Of a stretch of 64,000 nucleotides of DNA, positions 45,890 through 58,064 are shown one piece after another. A model generated the notes under the pieces. It worked only from the letters and a program-made list of their open reading frames with translations. It was not told the DNA's origin and made no database searches. The DNA is from Rhipicephalus microplus (Eukaryota > Arthropoda > Arachnida > Ixodida > Ixodidae), in contig NC_134704.1 in the NCBI RefSeq assembly GCF_043290135.1, positions 9,543,501 to 9,607,500 on the forward strand. The letters run 5' to 3'. Made by a program: the position numbers and the translations under genes. Position 1 is the stretch's first letter, and every line of letters begins with the position of its first letter.

Positions 45890-47250
45890 ACTGGTGTTTA
45901 TTTTTTGATCAATAAAAATAAACAAGAACACCAGCAAGATATATTATGAACTCTTCATTTTAAGTAGAGAAACAAGGTTTGCAATGAGCCCAGAAGGCAG
46001 GAAACCAGTTGCTTGTACCAGCTTAACCTCATCACGTTTTCTTTATATTCTGTTTTTCTCTCTCACACTCTTTCTCTTAGTAGAATTGCGTATATAGGAA
46101 TATTTTTGTCCAAATACTCTGCATATGTATTGTATTATTCTGGAACAACATACCGTGCTGCTCAGCGGTTACAATAAACATTCGAAGAGCGCTTACTACG
46201 GTGGGCCCAGCGGCATAGCCACTACAACATAAAAAATACGAAAACGAGTGGACTGAACAGAAGCCAAATTTATGACGTAATTGCTGTCGCAGCGAATTGT
46301 TCCCGGTCTTGTATCACGCCAAACGAGCACTGAAGATTTTGCGACGAAACCACATAACCTTCAATCACCCTCAAAAACAAAAATGTTTCGCCGCATAAAG
46401 CGTATTGGTGTGGAGAAGCACGCTTTACAAAGAGAAAGGAACGTTGCATTGCACACAATTTTCCTAAGTGGGGGTTTTGGTATTAGAAAGGCGAAAAAAT
46501 AATCATCCCAGCGTCTTGTATTGAAATCGAGCGCATAAGTATGCCACATATGATTTTAGTACTACGCTGACTGAAGACTACATATATGATAAATTACGCA
46601 CCGGTAAAAAAGCGTTAGTCTTGCAAGCGCTACTAAAATCGGTTTATTGCAGTAAGTTAGCATGTGCATCAGAGTACTAAATATCTTACTTAAACCCATG
46701 GAAATGTACCAATTGTTAGCAACAAATTTCTCGTGGTCCCAGATGTGTTTTTCTGAAGGGTATTCACTGACACTCAAGGCAACAACTTCTCACTCAGCAA
46801 TAACACACGGTCTCTGTGATATTAACAAATAACAGAATATTGGGATGCAAGGCAGGCCACTTCAATTTCTTTAATTCAGTTAAAACATCAATTATTCACA
46901 CACTACTTTCATTGAACAACCTTTACTGTCTGCTTTTTTTCCCGCTGTTAATGAGCTAATACGATTTCTTTTCTATAATCTGTTTACAGCCCGAGTGGTG
47001 ACTGCCATAATTACAGTCACGGCTAAACATTATCTACTATTTCCAGATAGACCAGAGAGGGGCCCCGAGAAAAAAAAAAGAAAAAAAACATGCTGAGGCA
47101 AGCATCGTTGTGATTACAAGATTTGCTGAGGCAGGTGTCTTGTCTTTACGACAAAGCAAACTCAACATTTTCGTTGGAGGAGCGCTTCTGGTCTTTTTAT
47201 TGCCCGTTGTTTTATTGGCTTACACTTTGTTCCGATCCAAACCATTTCTT
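45890..47250. other. Intergenic stretch
   Basis: A/T-rich; no gene, RNA or repeat is recognised beyond short A runs (47071-47080, 47082-47089). Confidence 0.4.
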
Positions 47251-47254
47251 TCTT

Positions 47255-47575
47255 GCAGTACTCGGGTGAGCAAACGCGCGCGCATGTCGTCGTCGTGCGT
47301 GCGCACGAGCGAGATATCCGAGCTGTGGGCGGGCCGCGCGGTTGTAAACGTAAACGGCGCTGTTCGCCGCCGCCAACGTCTTTCCAAGCGCGCTGACTCG
47401 ACTGCGCGCGATCCTTGCCTTGCCCCGTTCGTTACTGCGAGACGACAGCCGCTGGAAGGCGCGAGCGAGTTATGTGCGTCCATTCTTTCTACACAATCTA
47501 CTCCACGCTGCTCCTGCCGCTGCTCCTAGACCACTCGCTCGTGCTTGCTCCCTGCTTAGCTCGTTCCCGTAGTGC
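47255..47575. promoter_or_regulatory. CpG-rich block with GC box
   Basis: A dense CpG segment with alternating GCGCGCGCATG, a GTGCGTGCGCACG NRF-1-like palindromic stretch (about 47297-47309) and GTGGGCGGGCC, an Sp1-type GC box (about 47325-47335). The flanks are A/T-rich. It could be a TATA-less promoter island. The frames across it (47110-47529 plus, 47220-47483 minus) have no domain. No transcript evidence is available. Confidence 0.25.
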
Positions 47576-47579
47576 GTCT

Positions 47580-49515
47580 CGCTAGAACTATGCAGCGTGG
47601 TGAAAGCTGCGGAGCTTCTAGGGTAGTCTTATATGCGTAGGTTAACGCAGTTGTCTTACTATTCATCGTTAGCGAGTGGAAGTGCCGTAACAACAAAGAT
47701 CTAAGATACACATTACCAGAGCTGTATGTTTTCTGATACTTTGCACCTTCAAGAGCCCGCTGAACCCACAGAGACAATTCGTGAAATGATGAAGCTAAAA
47801 TTGTCTTTAATGGCTAAAAGAAAAAAAAAACTAGGTGTGATTACCCCACCGCATCACGTAACCACTTCAGCCGTCTGCTACGTTTTCATTTCAAACGTAT
47901 TCTTTCAAGCCACTCAGGTAACCGTACGGTGCGCATTAGGCCGACCTGAGGGACACCCAAACGACCAAGCGCTCGGGATGACTCCTGTGCGTCTTTATTT
48001 TCGCTTGCTGGTTTAGCTGATAGTTTAACCATCTCATGCGAACGCCACCCGGATTTCAACAGCTCACATGCACGAGCGTAATCTTGTGTTTCATAAATGG
48101 TCCCAAGCCACACCAAGCACTGCACCGTTTTAGTCAAACATGGTTCACCATGGCTGCCTTCTCCTTTCATGCGGGCGAATCCCGGGAAATCGAGAAGAAA
48201 TAAAAAAATAAGCTATACTCAGCAATATTAAATCGGGAGTTGGCCCACAAGCATTTACCATTACTCCTCCTTGTCTGCTTCCTATTTTTCAATTTTCTTT
48301 GTTTCATCTAAGTGCATACGAAGTAATGCCTCGCGTGTTGAATGTTTTCGCTCTTCACTGTCGGCCTCACAACCACTGGGACGTCGTTCCACTCCAAGTG
48401 CTCGACAGGGAAGCAGCTTGAACCTATAACATACGCTCACCGCATGTTTTCTTTCTCGCATGGCAAAACACATTCGTTTATTTGCTTATTTTTCGGGAGA
48501 AGCGGTATACGATGATTCACAGTTGTTATTTTTTTTTTCTCCCTTTACCTCCACAAAAACCCGTTCTCTGTTTCTCGCGCCTCCGGGAACGCAAGTTGCC
48601 TGGCTTTCATCGGAAGCTTTATGTTCAGCCGGTGGTTCTTTTCTGAGGTGCACACTCTTTCCGCTCCCTCTGCATCCCCCGAGAGGAGGCACAGGCAGCT
48701 AGGAGGTTGGGTTCTACGCGTCGCTTGTTTATTTGCCTCGCCTCTTGTTTGGCAGAAAAACAAACCAAACCGGAATTGCTGTACGGCTGGTGCATTGTTC
48801 ATCGGTGATACGTGCATCTACTTATTTGTTTTAGCTACTGCCAACGATTGCCCGAAAGACGACTGCCAGCTCTTTCGCGAAAAGCGTAAGAAATACTGCC
48901 AGAGATGCATTTGGCTTCCCTTCGAGTGCTTCCGTTACGCCCGTGTACGCCTACGCAAAACAGCTGTGCTTACACATGTCTTCGAACGCTGCTTCACTCA
49001 GTTCTTGTGAGACTCCGCTGCTGGTGGGTGTTTGCGCAGAGTGTATTTTATTTCTTTTTATCTGAGTCTCCTTGTGGTTGCGACCCTTCTCTGTAATCGG
49101 CCGAGCCGTCCTTCCGACTTCCTGTCATGCGAGCAGGAAGTGGCTGTCTTCGAAGTATGTCGCTCGAAAGTGAGTAGAAACGCTTCATAGCCAACTGCTT
49201 CTTCCACTTCACTTGTCTTCCGAATGTGGGACACATGAAAGCGGCGCAAATAAGGATGCGGCCGACGGCGTCTATCGCCTTTGTTTGTTTTGTTTACTTT
49301 TTCTCTGTTATTTTATTGCCTATTAGAGACACATTCACTCAAAATTCATACATATTCGCTCAAAATCTAGTTCACTGAAATACGTTAGAAAGTCTACGAT
49401 ACTGCACGCATAAACCATTTCACGGTGATGAATATCTTGCAAAATTATTGATTGCCTTTATCTTCTTCATTAGTGGTCAGCAAATAGCACTTTCTGAAGC
49501 AGAGTTGAACGAGCA
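47580..49515. other. Intergenic stretch
   Basis: Several overlapping frames (48460-49010 plus; 48486-48817 minus) without motifs. No repeat is recognised. Confidence 0.4.
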
Positions 49516-49532
49516 AACAACGGTGCTTAGTG

Positions 49533-49775
49533 CCCCGCCGCGGTGGTCTAGTGGATAAGGTACTCGGCTGCTGACCCGCAGCTCGCGGGATCAAATTCCG
49601 GCTTCGACGGCTGCATTTTTGATGGAGGCGAAAAATGCTGTTGGCCCACGTGCTCAGATTTGGGTGCAGGTCAAGGAATGCCAGGTGGTCGAAATTTTCG
49701 GAGCCCTCCACTACGGCGTCTCTAATAATCATGTGGTGGTTTTGGGACAATAATCCGCATATATCAATCAAACAT
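49533..49775 (+). mobile_element. Full-length Ruka-like SINE
   Basis: Head CCCCGCCGCGGTGGTCTAG with A box, a damaged B box (GGGATCAAATTCC), body CCCACGTGCTCAGATTTGGG and CCAGGTGGTCGAAATTTTCG, and 3' end GGTTTTGGGACAATAATCCG then CATATATCAATCAAA. It is flanked by CAACGGTGCTTAGTGC (49518-49533) and CAACAGTGCTTAGTGC (49776-49791). More mutated than the 40.3-kb copy. Confidence 0.95.
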
Positions 49776-49844
49776 CAACAGTGCTTAGTGCAAATAAACT
49801 GTATAACAGCTTTCCAAAGAATGTACAGCATTAGTCACAAATTC

Positions 49845-50045
49845 TAGGGTCGCGGCCTCCAATGAAGACCTTCGGGCGCGTTGGCGGACAGCGCTGCTCA
49901 GTTCAGGCCTGGACAAGCAACTTTGGGTGATTCAGCAGGCCAATGAAGCTGCCGGAAGACATGGTCTCTGTGCTAGGTTTTAGATGGGAGCCCAGCCCAG
50001 CAATCAGCCGGAAATAATAAAGTTTACCCCCTCTCTCTCTTTCCA
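49845..50045 (+). pseudogene. LINE ORF2 extreme C-terminus with 3' end
   Basis: Open frame from 49858 to a stop at 49983: SNEDLRARWRTALLSSGLDK, then QLWVIQQANEAAGRHGLCAR. This parallels the end of LINE-A (WEARLSELALGSQLVTLDQA). It is followed by about 60 bp of 3' UTR with AATAATAAAGTTTA and a CT-rich tail, like the AATAAAGTTTATTCTCTC end of LINE-A. The copy is a small 5'-truncated relative of LINE-A on the opposite strand. Confidence 0.7.
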
Positions 50046-50635
50046 AGCGGTGCGCATCTTATGAAATTACCACAGGGGCGACGACTATTGCCAGTTGAAG
50101 ACATGTCCTTCCAATCGAAATATGTATAGTCCATTTAGCCATTAATATCTCACTTTTGTCCCATCATGAAACTCAGAACAATGAAATGTTCCTGTTGTTA
50201 CATAGCTCTATGAAATTCATATCTTAATAAAAACTTAAACAAGGGTAACATTAAAGGACAATCAACTAAGCAGTTTTCTGCGATGTCGGCCAGTCTAGAA
50301 TTCGTGGTCACGCGGTCTAAAACAAATAAAAAGGCAGTGTTATTGCGCGACAAATATACGCGTGCTCCTTAGCAACTGAATGAGCGCCGAGCGCCGTCTA
50401 TAGACACGGTACGACATAATGGAGACCACTTTTTGAGATCTAACGGTCGCTGCAGTTTTACGAATTTAGTAATGACAGCAGCAGGTTTTAGTAAGCGTGT
50501 TACATTAAAATCCTTCAATACCTAATCCACAGAGACGACGATGTTTCTTTTTGTATAGATAGCGCCTTATTTACTAGCAGTGTACCGTTATTGTTCCCTG
50601 TTATGAAGTCTTTTCCCGCGCTTGTCATTCGAAAA
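50046..50635. other. Intergenic stretch
   Basis: No gene or repeat is recognised. Confidence 0.4.
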
Positions 50636-50639
50636 TGGC

Positions 50640-51065
50640 TCCCGCATTGGGACGGCCGATACCACAACCTGTGACCACTGTGGCAACGAATAAAAACATA
50701 TCTTTTGTAACTGCCTATAGAGTTTAGGAGGCCGCGACTATGACTTCACAAGAAACTCAGCAAATTAGGTAATCAACTTCTGTCAGAGGAAAAAAATTAC
50801 AATATCGACAGAATGCAGCGTCACAGACAAAGGGCCTGCAAACGCTACTGCGTTTTTCGCAATTGATTGGCTTTTCTGAGTCGTTGTAAACAGAATGCCT
50901 TTCCTATGTGTGTTTTCGTTGTCTGCTGAGTGCACATGCGTTTTTTATCTCCCTCTTTACACCCTCTTTCTTGCCCCTATTTCCCCACCCTCAGTGCTGG
51001 GTAGCAAACCGGATGCCTACTGGTGATTAATCTCCCGGCCTTCCTTTTCTCTCTCTCTCTCTCTC
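50640..51065 (+). pseudogene. LINE ORF2 C-terminal remnant with CT-tailed 3' UTR
   Basis: TTTCDHCGNE then a stop, KHIFCNC: a zinc knuckle interrupted by a nonsense change (about 50672-50722). Another frame gives QLLSEEKNYNIDRMQ. The 3' UTR has GCTGGGTAGCAAACCGGATG and TTAATCTCCCGGCCTTCC and ends in a CT array (51048-51065). It belongs to the same family as 30.2-30.8 kb, on the opposite strand. Confidence 0.68.
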
Positions 51066-51069
51066 GTAT

Positions 51070-51825
51070 GTTTTTTTCACATCAGAGGCTCAATTCACAA
51101 AGCCTTTCGTTCGTATGCCTTTTTTTTAAGCTCTAGTATGCCGCTTTCGTTAAATACCGGTATGTGTAAAGCGTCAACGCTGGTTGAAAATTTGTCATCC
51201 AAACTATTCTATCCTAAGATGTCACATCCAAGTTTGCATACAAGTTTCTGATGCGGAAATTTGGGCATTCTATTGCGGCCAGTGACAGGCTGTGGTTACA
51301 CTATACTCTGCCTGCGCCAAGGAAAGACCTAGATTCCGCCAAGAAGGCCACGTTAAGCCCCTGAGATCGACCAGCTTGCCCGTTCCTGAAGTTTTACACG
51401 GTTAGCGTAAACTTCATTCATTAAGACCAGCCCAGATGCTGCCTTAACGAAACTTGTGGTTCGTAGAAACCTTGTAGCCGAAGGGGTGCTCGTCATATTG
51501 CGTCGGTAGTGTTTTACTCTCAACTACTTTATCTTGAATGTTATTTGTTATTGTGATATTTTCGCCGAAGAAACGCGTGTTTTAGTCCATACGAGTATGT
51601 AACAATCCTACTTCCCACTAAGTCACAGCCACATCAGCCTTGAACTTGACAAGTCCGCTTGTTGAAATATTCACTGCAGCGACACCCTGTGATCCAAAGA
51701 TTTTTAATCACTTCAGCATCGCATATTGCTCTAGACTTCTACATTGTTTGCATTCCTATTTAGGTCTACGAACTTTACCTACACTGCATACAGCAACCAG
51801 ACGAACCGGTGGACGATTAGGAAGA
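51070..51825. other. Intergenic stretch
   Basis: No gene or repeat is recognised. Confidence 0.4.
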
Positions 51826-51930
51826 ATTATAGAGAGAGAGATAAAGATGCAAGGAAAGGCAGGGAGGTTAACCAGACGCACATCCGGTTTGCTACCCTGC
51901 AGGAAGAATTATAAGGTAGAAGAAAAGTAG
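51826..51930 (-). repeat. LINE 3'-UTR end with CT tail
   Basis: On the minus strand: CAGGGTAGCAAACCGGATGT, GTCTGGTTAACCTCCCTGCC, TTTCCTTGCATCTTTATC, then TCTCTCTC (plus-strand GAGAGAGAG at 51829-51840). This is the best-preserved example of the recurrent LINE 3' end in the window. Confidence 0.6.
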
Positions 51931-51934
51931 CGAG

Positions 51935-53085
51935 CTTCGGAGACAATCACCCCCTGAATAAGAGACGGAATCGCTCTCTAGATGTAGAGGCAGTTTTAAA
52001 TATTAGAAACGAGAGTAAAGTGCCTGTTAATTCGTATTACGAATGATGTATTTAGGAGATATGTAGTACATACTAGTCGTTTGTTGCTATATGGGCAGTT
52101 GAGGCAACAGGACGTCAATGCAATAAAGATGGAAGACAAGAGAAAGAGGAAAGTCTGAGAGAGAGGAAACGTTGATCACTTGGGCGTAACCGGCATGCTA
52201 TGCTTCACAGAGGGAAGGAAAGGGGGCATTTAAAAAGAATAAAGAAAGTCAGGAAGAGAAGGCAAGGCCACGCACATAACGTCGCAGAGCAGTCTTGCAC
52301 GGTATACGGCACCATTATGAGTCTACAGCCACTCGGGCAAGTACGTTGTCCTTATGAATTTCAGCAATACCTTCGTTGCTTGAATTGTCAAGGAATTTTC
52401 GGGAAGGGTATTGTGATCTATCTGCTTAGGTGCCTTTTCTTGGGTGGCACCCTGTTTTTAGATCTTCACACTTAGCAATCACTCATCGGGACCATGTCAT
52501 AGTAGCGTATAGAGTGTTGCTTGAATTATTGAGATATCGCAAACATGCAGTTTATGAAAAGATTATTGGCATTTTCGCTCGCATCTTAGCAAAATAATAT
52601 AAAAGCTTACTTTTTCAATTTTCCATACACTTTCAAGTTCTTAGCACACACCTTAGACATATAAGACGCGCATAAGGTTTTAGTGTGTTACCACTCCTTC
52701 CATACAACCTAATCTCGAATAAAGTACTCCCCTTTTTTATGGTGATATAATTTTATTTCAGACAGTAAGCACCTATGCTATGTGCGTGGTTCTCCCAGCG
52801 AGGCGCTGTTAGCCGGTCTAAGAAATGACTACTTTCCCTGCCTTTCTTTTTGTTTCTCCCAATCGTTCATTCCACGCGCTCTGTTCATGCTTGCTTATGG
52901 AGAAAGGGGATGTGATGGTTGGTTGCAGACTCATGCCACGTGGAATAGCAGTGATTAGTCGGGCCGCAGTTCGCGGACCGGCTACCGAACAATCCGGTCG
53001 TGAAAGGGTGCACACGGTGCTTTCACCCGGCGAGGGCATCAACAGCCGCTCCACGTATAGACGGGCCAATCCGGTAATAGCGTCG
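51935..53085. other. Intergenic stretch
   Basis: Purine-rich runs occur at 52130-52260. No domain-bearing frame is seen. Confidence 0.4.
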
Positions 53086-53089
53086 AGGC

Positions 53090-53785
53090 GCGCGACCGCT
53101 CTTGCGGCGGCCATTTTGTGCGTTCTGCGACCGAGCGGGGCGGTTTATGCGCGCTTATCTTGAAGCCAATGACGGGTGCCAGAGTGGCGCTGTAAATAAA
53201 ACAATGACCTCGTAAAACACGAGCTCCCAACAAGCATATAAAGATTGCGTTGGAAGCAAAGGACTCGCGAAGCGTGAGGAGGCAGGGAAGAAGTGGGCAA
53301 CCTGAAAATGTTTTTTTTTTCTTTATTTGCGTCTCATGTTCACGTCGTCTCTCCGTTCATATTTGTTGTTTTTTTCTTCTGCCATGTGGTGCCGTATCAG
53401 GTAGGGGAGCTGCGCGTCCTGCTACCGGGGCCTCACCACGAAGCGAGGGCCTGTAAACGCCGGGCTGAACTTTATCGCGACAACGTAACATAGCCGGATA
53501 CGCGTGGCTTCCCCTTTTATTGCCCTGATTTGTTTCCACGGAATTCCGCTGAGTAGTAACAATGTACGGATCCGGTATAAGAGATTGCGAGCGGGCCTGC
53601 ATCTCCCCTTCGAGCTGCGGGACATCCCGCGGACCCCGTTTAAAGCAGGATTACGGGCCGGACTATCACCTAATGCTCGCTGGGCTGCGTATGCGACGGT
53701 GCATCTGAACGTGAGACTGCATCGCGATGAAAGTGTGTTCCACGAAATTGAACGCCCGGACCCCAGCGGCTTGGGGTACTTGTGA
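53090..53785. promoter_or_regulatory. CpG-rich region with YY1-like motif and TATA-like sequence
   Basis: GGCGGCCATTTTGTGCG (about 53105) contains the reverse complement of a YY1-type AAAATGGCCGCC core. CATATAAAG lies about 130 bp further on. A 93-codon frame follows at 53504-53785 (MASPFIALICFHGIPLSSNN...), overlapped by a longer minus-strand frame (53820-53422). I recognise neither. A promoter with a short first exon is conceivable but unsupported by any domain or clear splice signal. Confidence 0.2.
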
Positions 53786-53789
53786 CATG

Positions 53790-55460
53790 GTTTTTGACTA
53801 TCTTGGAATCGCTTTGCCATGAACGCGAATTTTCTGGCTTTTGCCTGTCCCCGAATTGAAATGTTTTATTCAATGTGCTTTTTTTTGCCAATAAATAAGT
53901 TTGTTTGCCATGTGAGCTATTACAATAAATGCCTGTCTAATGTTTCAGGGTCTGACTGCAGATATTTTATTTCGGAACCATCCCCTCTATATCTGTGATG
54001 TTGTACTACTTTTCCAAACAAAAAAACTCAATTGAATTGAATAAAAAAAAACACCCATCTTTGTGGCTTTAGCAGGAGCTGCAGACTAAAGACAACACGA
54101 TGCGTCCCTTGTGTCAAAATGGTTTTCCGTTCATGCAATATCCCTATTGTTTTTTTTTCTTGTTCTTTTCAATGCGGGTATGTGCTTCCCTGCATTTAGC
54201 GAGCAAAAACAGAGTCGGTTCGATTATAAAAGTGCTTCACAATACGATTGGTTTCAGCCTAAGGGTGAATGGGCAGACAAATTGAAAGTTAAATGATGTA
54301 TATATTCAGTGTGTGATTTGGCTTCCCGTTTTCTGAATATTGTTTTTTTTTACTAAATTTTGACAGTGAAGTAACAAACACAAATGCCAATATGCGTCTT
54401 CTTTTCTTCTTCTTGCGCGCGAGCACTATAGAGTTATCAGGGTAATGAAATAGATGTACTAACGTAGATGTACTAACGCTCTACAATTACTTATTACATT
54501 GTGCGTGACGAACACTGTTGTGACTGTCTGCACGCGTAGCACCTGTAGTGCTGTTCTCTGTTCCTTTTATTTTTCATTTCTGCGTTCTTCTCCAGGCTAG
54601 GATAGCAAGAAGAATGAAACCTGGTCGGCATTATTGCTTGTGCGCTTCTTTTTCATTCTGTCTCATGTAGGTGGAATAGTGTGTCGTTAAAACGACACAT
54701 ACTTCGTAATCAAATGCACTGCATGTGATCCGGTTTTTTAAAACTCAATCTGTCTCTAAGCTGCCTACTAGTGATGCCGGCGAATGGACAGTTTAAACTA
54801 AGCTCCCTTTGGGGTTATCAGGTTTGGGCCTGTTGAAGAATACGCACAAAGAACTTCTAAGTACGACCTCCATTTCTGAACCCAGAAATGACCTTTAACT
54901 TTCTCAGCATCATTCACACCTCCCCCCCCCCCCCCTTTCATAAAAAAGAAAGAAACCTTTGGCCAAAGCCAAACTTTGTTTATCACACCTTGTGTTCTTT
55001 TACTATAAAGTCACTCTTCAAGTAAGCGCTGTGTAAAATAGTATACGATAAAGAGAAATTCGACATGAATCAAAGACACTGAACTCTACGAACAGCACAT
55101 TATATTAATTGTCAGCGGCTTGTGTTTCGGGACACTAAAGCACAAAAAAGACCAGAGCGAGAAAAAAAATTCTTTTGTAGCGGTGGCTACCAGCTCGATA
55201 TGGCAGCATTACCGGGGAAGACGCCCAGACGCTTCCAATTTTTTTGATGAGTATGGACCCTGTCAGCGAACATCGTCTGCTCGCATGTGTTCATGAATTC
55301 CATACGAGTGTCCGTATTTATTGCGTGTGTCCATAGTACAATAGGTGGTTACATGTCTTTGGCTATAAGGCAACGTTCAGCACCTACATACTCGACTACT
55401 TTCAAGGAACAGTGATGCATATCTCATGACTGGAGCTGGCGCTTTCAAACGTTGGGGCCT
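53790..55460. other. Intergenic stretch with a C run
   Basis: A run of 14 C lies at 54922-54935. There are two overlapping 61-codon frames at 54100-54296. No gene is recognised. Confidence 0.4.
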
Positions 55461-55464
55461 TGCG

Positions 55465-55688
55465 CGATAGTCTTATGGTTACGGTGCTTTGTCGCTGGTC
55501 TAAAAATTAAAGACGCGGATACATTCTGAAGAACGGGAGCCGCATTTCATTGGAGGTGAAATGCTAGAAGCTCGTGTGCTGTGCGAATTCAGTGCACGTC
55601 TTAGAAACACTGGAGGTAGAAATTATTCGCAGCACAACGCTACGGTGCCTCTCGTAGCCTTTGTTGCTTTGAGGCGTGTAACGCCAAA
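55465..55688 (+). mobile_element. SINE, second subfamily
   Basis: A degraded tRNA-like head (TCTTATGGTTACGGTGCTTTG, 55471-55491) precedes the body: GCCGCATTTCATTGGAGGTG, AAATGCTAGAAGCTCGTGTG, CTGTGCGAATTCAGTGCACG, and a terminal part with CTACGGTGCCTCTCGTAGCC and TTTGTTGCTTTGAGGCGTG. The CTGTGCG-type body marks the second subfamily. The 121-codon frame at 55561-55926 starts inside this SINE and is not a gene. Confidence 0.7.
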
Positions 55689-55689
55689 A

Positions 55690-57205
55690 CTTGAGCAGTC
55701 AGTTAACGAACGCTTAGACCTACCGCATTCAAATAACGTGAATGCCGAAGTGAAGCTCCTGTTCGAGATTAGGAAATCATTGTGTATCCATTGTGTACTT
55801 GTCCTCGTTGCTTTATTCCCAATACCTCAATTACAGAAAAGTGACAGCCTGTTTGTACCTGTACAACTCAGAATTACTGCAACAATGTCCGCGACCGTCA
55901 CTGGTGGAAAAGGTGCTTGCGTATAGCACAGTTCTTTACGAAAGGGTCGGTTAGGTTGGTGCACTGCACCGGCAAGATTGACCATTCCTTATCACCCTGA
56001 GCATTCTACCGCCCATTTGCACTGCTACCACTTTATCCTGCTTTTTGTTTCTTTCGACATTTGCCCTTTTCTGTTTCCACCTGTATAGGGTAGCAAGTCA
56101 GAAACTAGGCTGGCTCGCGTCATTGTATCTTACCTCTTTGTTATCTCTCTTCCACATTTACTGCTTTAACAGTAACAGCAGCAGGAGGCTGGATCCCAAC
56201 TGAATATGATTAAAACTTCTATAGCAAGCTTCCAAGGCAATTCACTTCATGCAGCTTGTAATAGGGCAGGTATTGCAATCTGGTACGAAATATTTTTTTG
56301 TACGGATGTGCACTACGACGCCCTCCAGCAACAAAAATAAATGGAGTCGTTCCTTTCGTTCTATTAGGCATTCGATTATGTCCCGCATGGGAGCGTACGG
56401 TAGCTGCATTTTTTTAGCCGGTCGTCAAAGGATGGTGCCATAGATTGAGTGGACGAATGATTCTAAAGAAGCGACTTCTACTCTCATCGAGAATTCGGTG
56501 CAGTACAGCCTTCTACGAGTACAAGTAGAGAGGATCATCAGGTGTATGCGAGCCTTCTAACTAGCGACTTTGGTTTTCAAGATACAAATATAAAGAACGC
56601 ATTAGGGCCCTCAAACTGTCACAGGGGCTGTCCTGTGTTGATGCAAGGCTTTCAGCAAGTGCACATAACCGATATTTGGGGAAACAACCACTCTTTCTTT
56701 CAGGAACTTTTATTTCCCGACATGCTTTCTTCTCCATCATTATGATGTCTAAAAAGACTAGTTATATTTTTGTAGAATAACTGTGAACGTGCTTTAACAA
56801 TTCCGCCAACAAATATTAAGTGGTTCAGCGTGACTGGGCCTCAATGTCTACACCATGGGCATCATGGAATTGGTGTCAGGCCATACAATATAAACCTACA
56901 TATGCCTTCTCGATTTCTGTTTTCAGAACACTTGCGTGTGGCATTCTGCACAGGCACGTGTTAGATGCTTAGTGTTTTATTTGTTTGAACAATGTTGTTG
57001 TTATGACACGGAAGAACCGTCACAACATATCTGCGCTGAAGGAAAACATGAAGACACAGTGGTAGGGCCAGGACAGTCGCCATCTTGTCTGCCCGTAAAC
57101 CGATTTGAACATGAGAAATAGACTTGAGCTGCAAGTTACATTGTTCTAAAAATTAGGAGCACTTCGCATATCGGGAAAAAGAGCCGAAGTGATGCTTGGC
57201 GTGCG
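55690..57205. other. Intergenic stretch with a diverged LINE 3' end
   Basis: 56055-56150 contains TATAGGGTAGCAAGTCAGAA and pyrimidine-rich segments resembling the recurrent LINE 3' UTR (plus sense) but much diverged. No gene is recognised elsewhere. Confidence 0.4.
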
Positions 57206-57213
57206 CGTGTCTC

Positions 57214-57436
<223 letters not shown>

Positions 57437-57744
57437 AGTATCCACATACAACCGGCTCACCTCCTTCAAGCTCCGCACTACTGTACACTCGTCGGTGATG
57501 AAATTTTTTCGAACTATGGCGCCGCGACGAACGCCACAGAAATCTGCAACTCGTCAAAGCTTCGTTTAAAACACAGCATGTTTCTCCAGAAGTTGGTAAC
57601 GCGACGTCTTCATTAAACTTGGCGCGTGGTTCTAAGATCTGAGAAACCTTTAATTTCTACGTTTAGGTAATCGATCAAGCGATATGAGAACGCCTAAATT
57701 TGCAGTATCGCGTAGAAACACTTCTGGCTTACAGTGATGCAGGC

Positions 57745-58060
57745 CTGTCCGCCACGGTGGAGCAGTGGTCATGGTGCTCGGTTTTTGGCCCGAAGGTGTC
57801 ACGTTCGGTCCCGCCGTGGCCGTGAAACTGAGTTTATTACTCTACTATACTTTGAATTGGGATACACGAAAGTATTAAAGTACACCGGACAATGTAACAT
57901 TTCGATAGAGGCGTAATGGTAGAGACCTGTGTACTGTGCGGTGTCAGCGCACGTTAAAGAACAGCATATGGTCAAAACTTCTAAAGCCCTCCTCTACATG
58001 ACGTCTTTCATGTCAAATCATACTTTTGGGCCGTAAAACCCCATATATTACTAATAATAT
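57745..58060 (+). mobile_element. SINE, second subfamily, with internal insertion
   Basis: The head GTCCGCCACGGTGGAGCAGT carries an A-box-like TGGAGCAGTGG and a B-box-like CGTTCGGTCCC. The body TTCGATAGAGGCGTAATGGT, TACTGTGCGGTGTCAGCGCA and CGTTAAAGAACAGCATATGG leads to the 3' end TTTTGGGCCGTAAAACCCCA. About 78 bp of unrelated A/T-rich sequence (about 57823-57900) separates head from body, where the 40.3-kb SINE has them contiguous. Confidence 0.75.
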
Positions 58061-58064
58061 GCTA

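Noticed and set aside
55561..55926. 121-codon frame on the plus strand
   Set aside because: Starts within a SINE body and runs into non-repetitive DNA; no domain.
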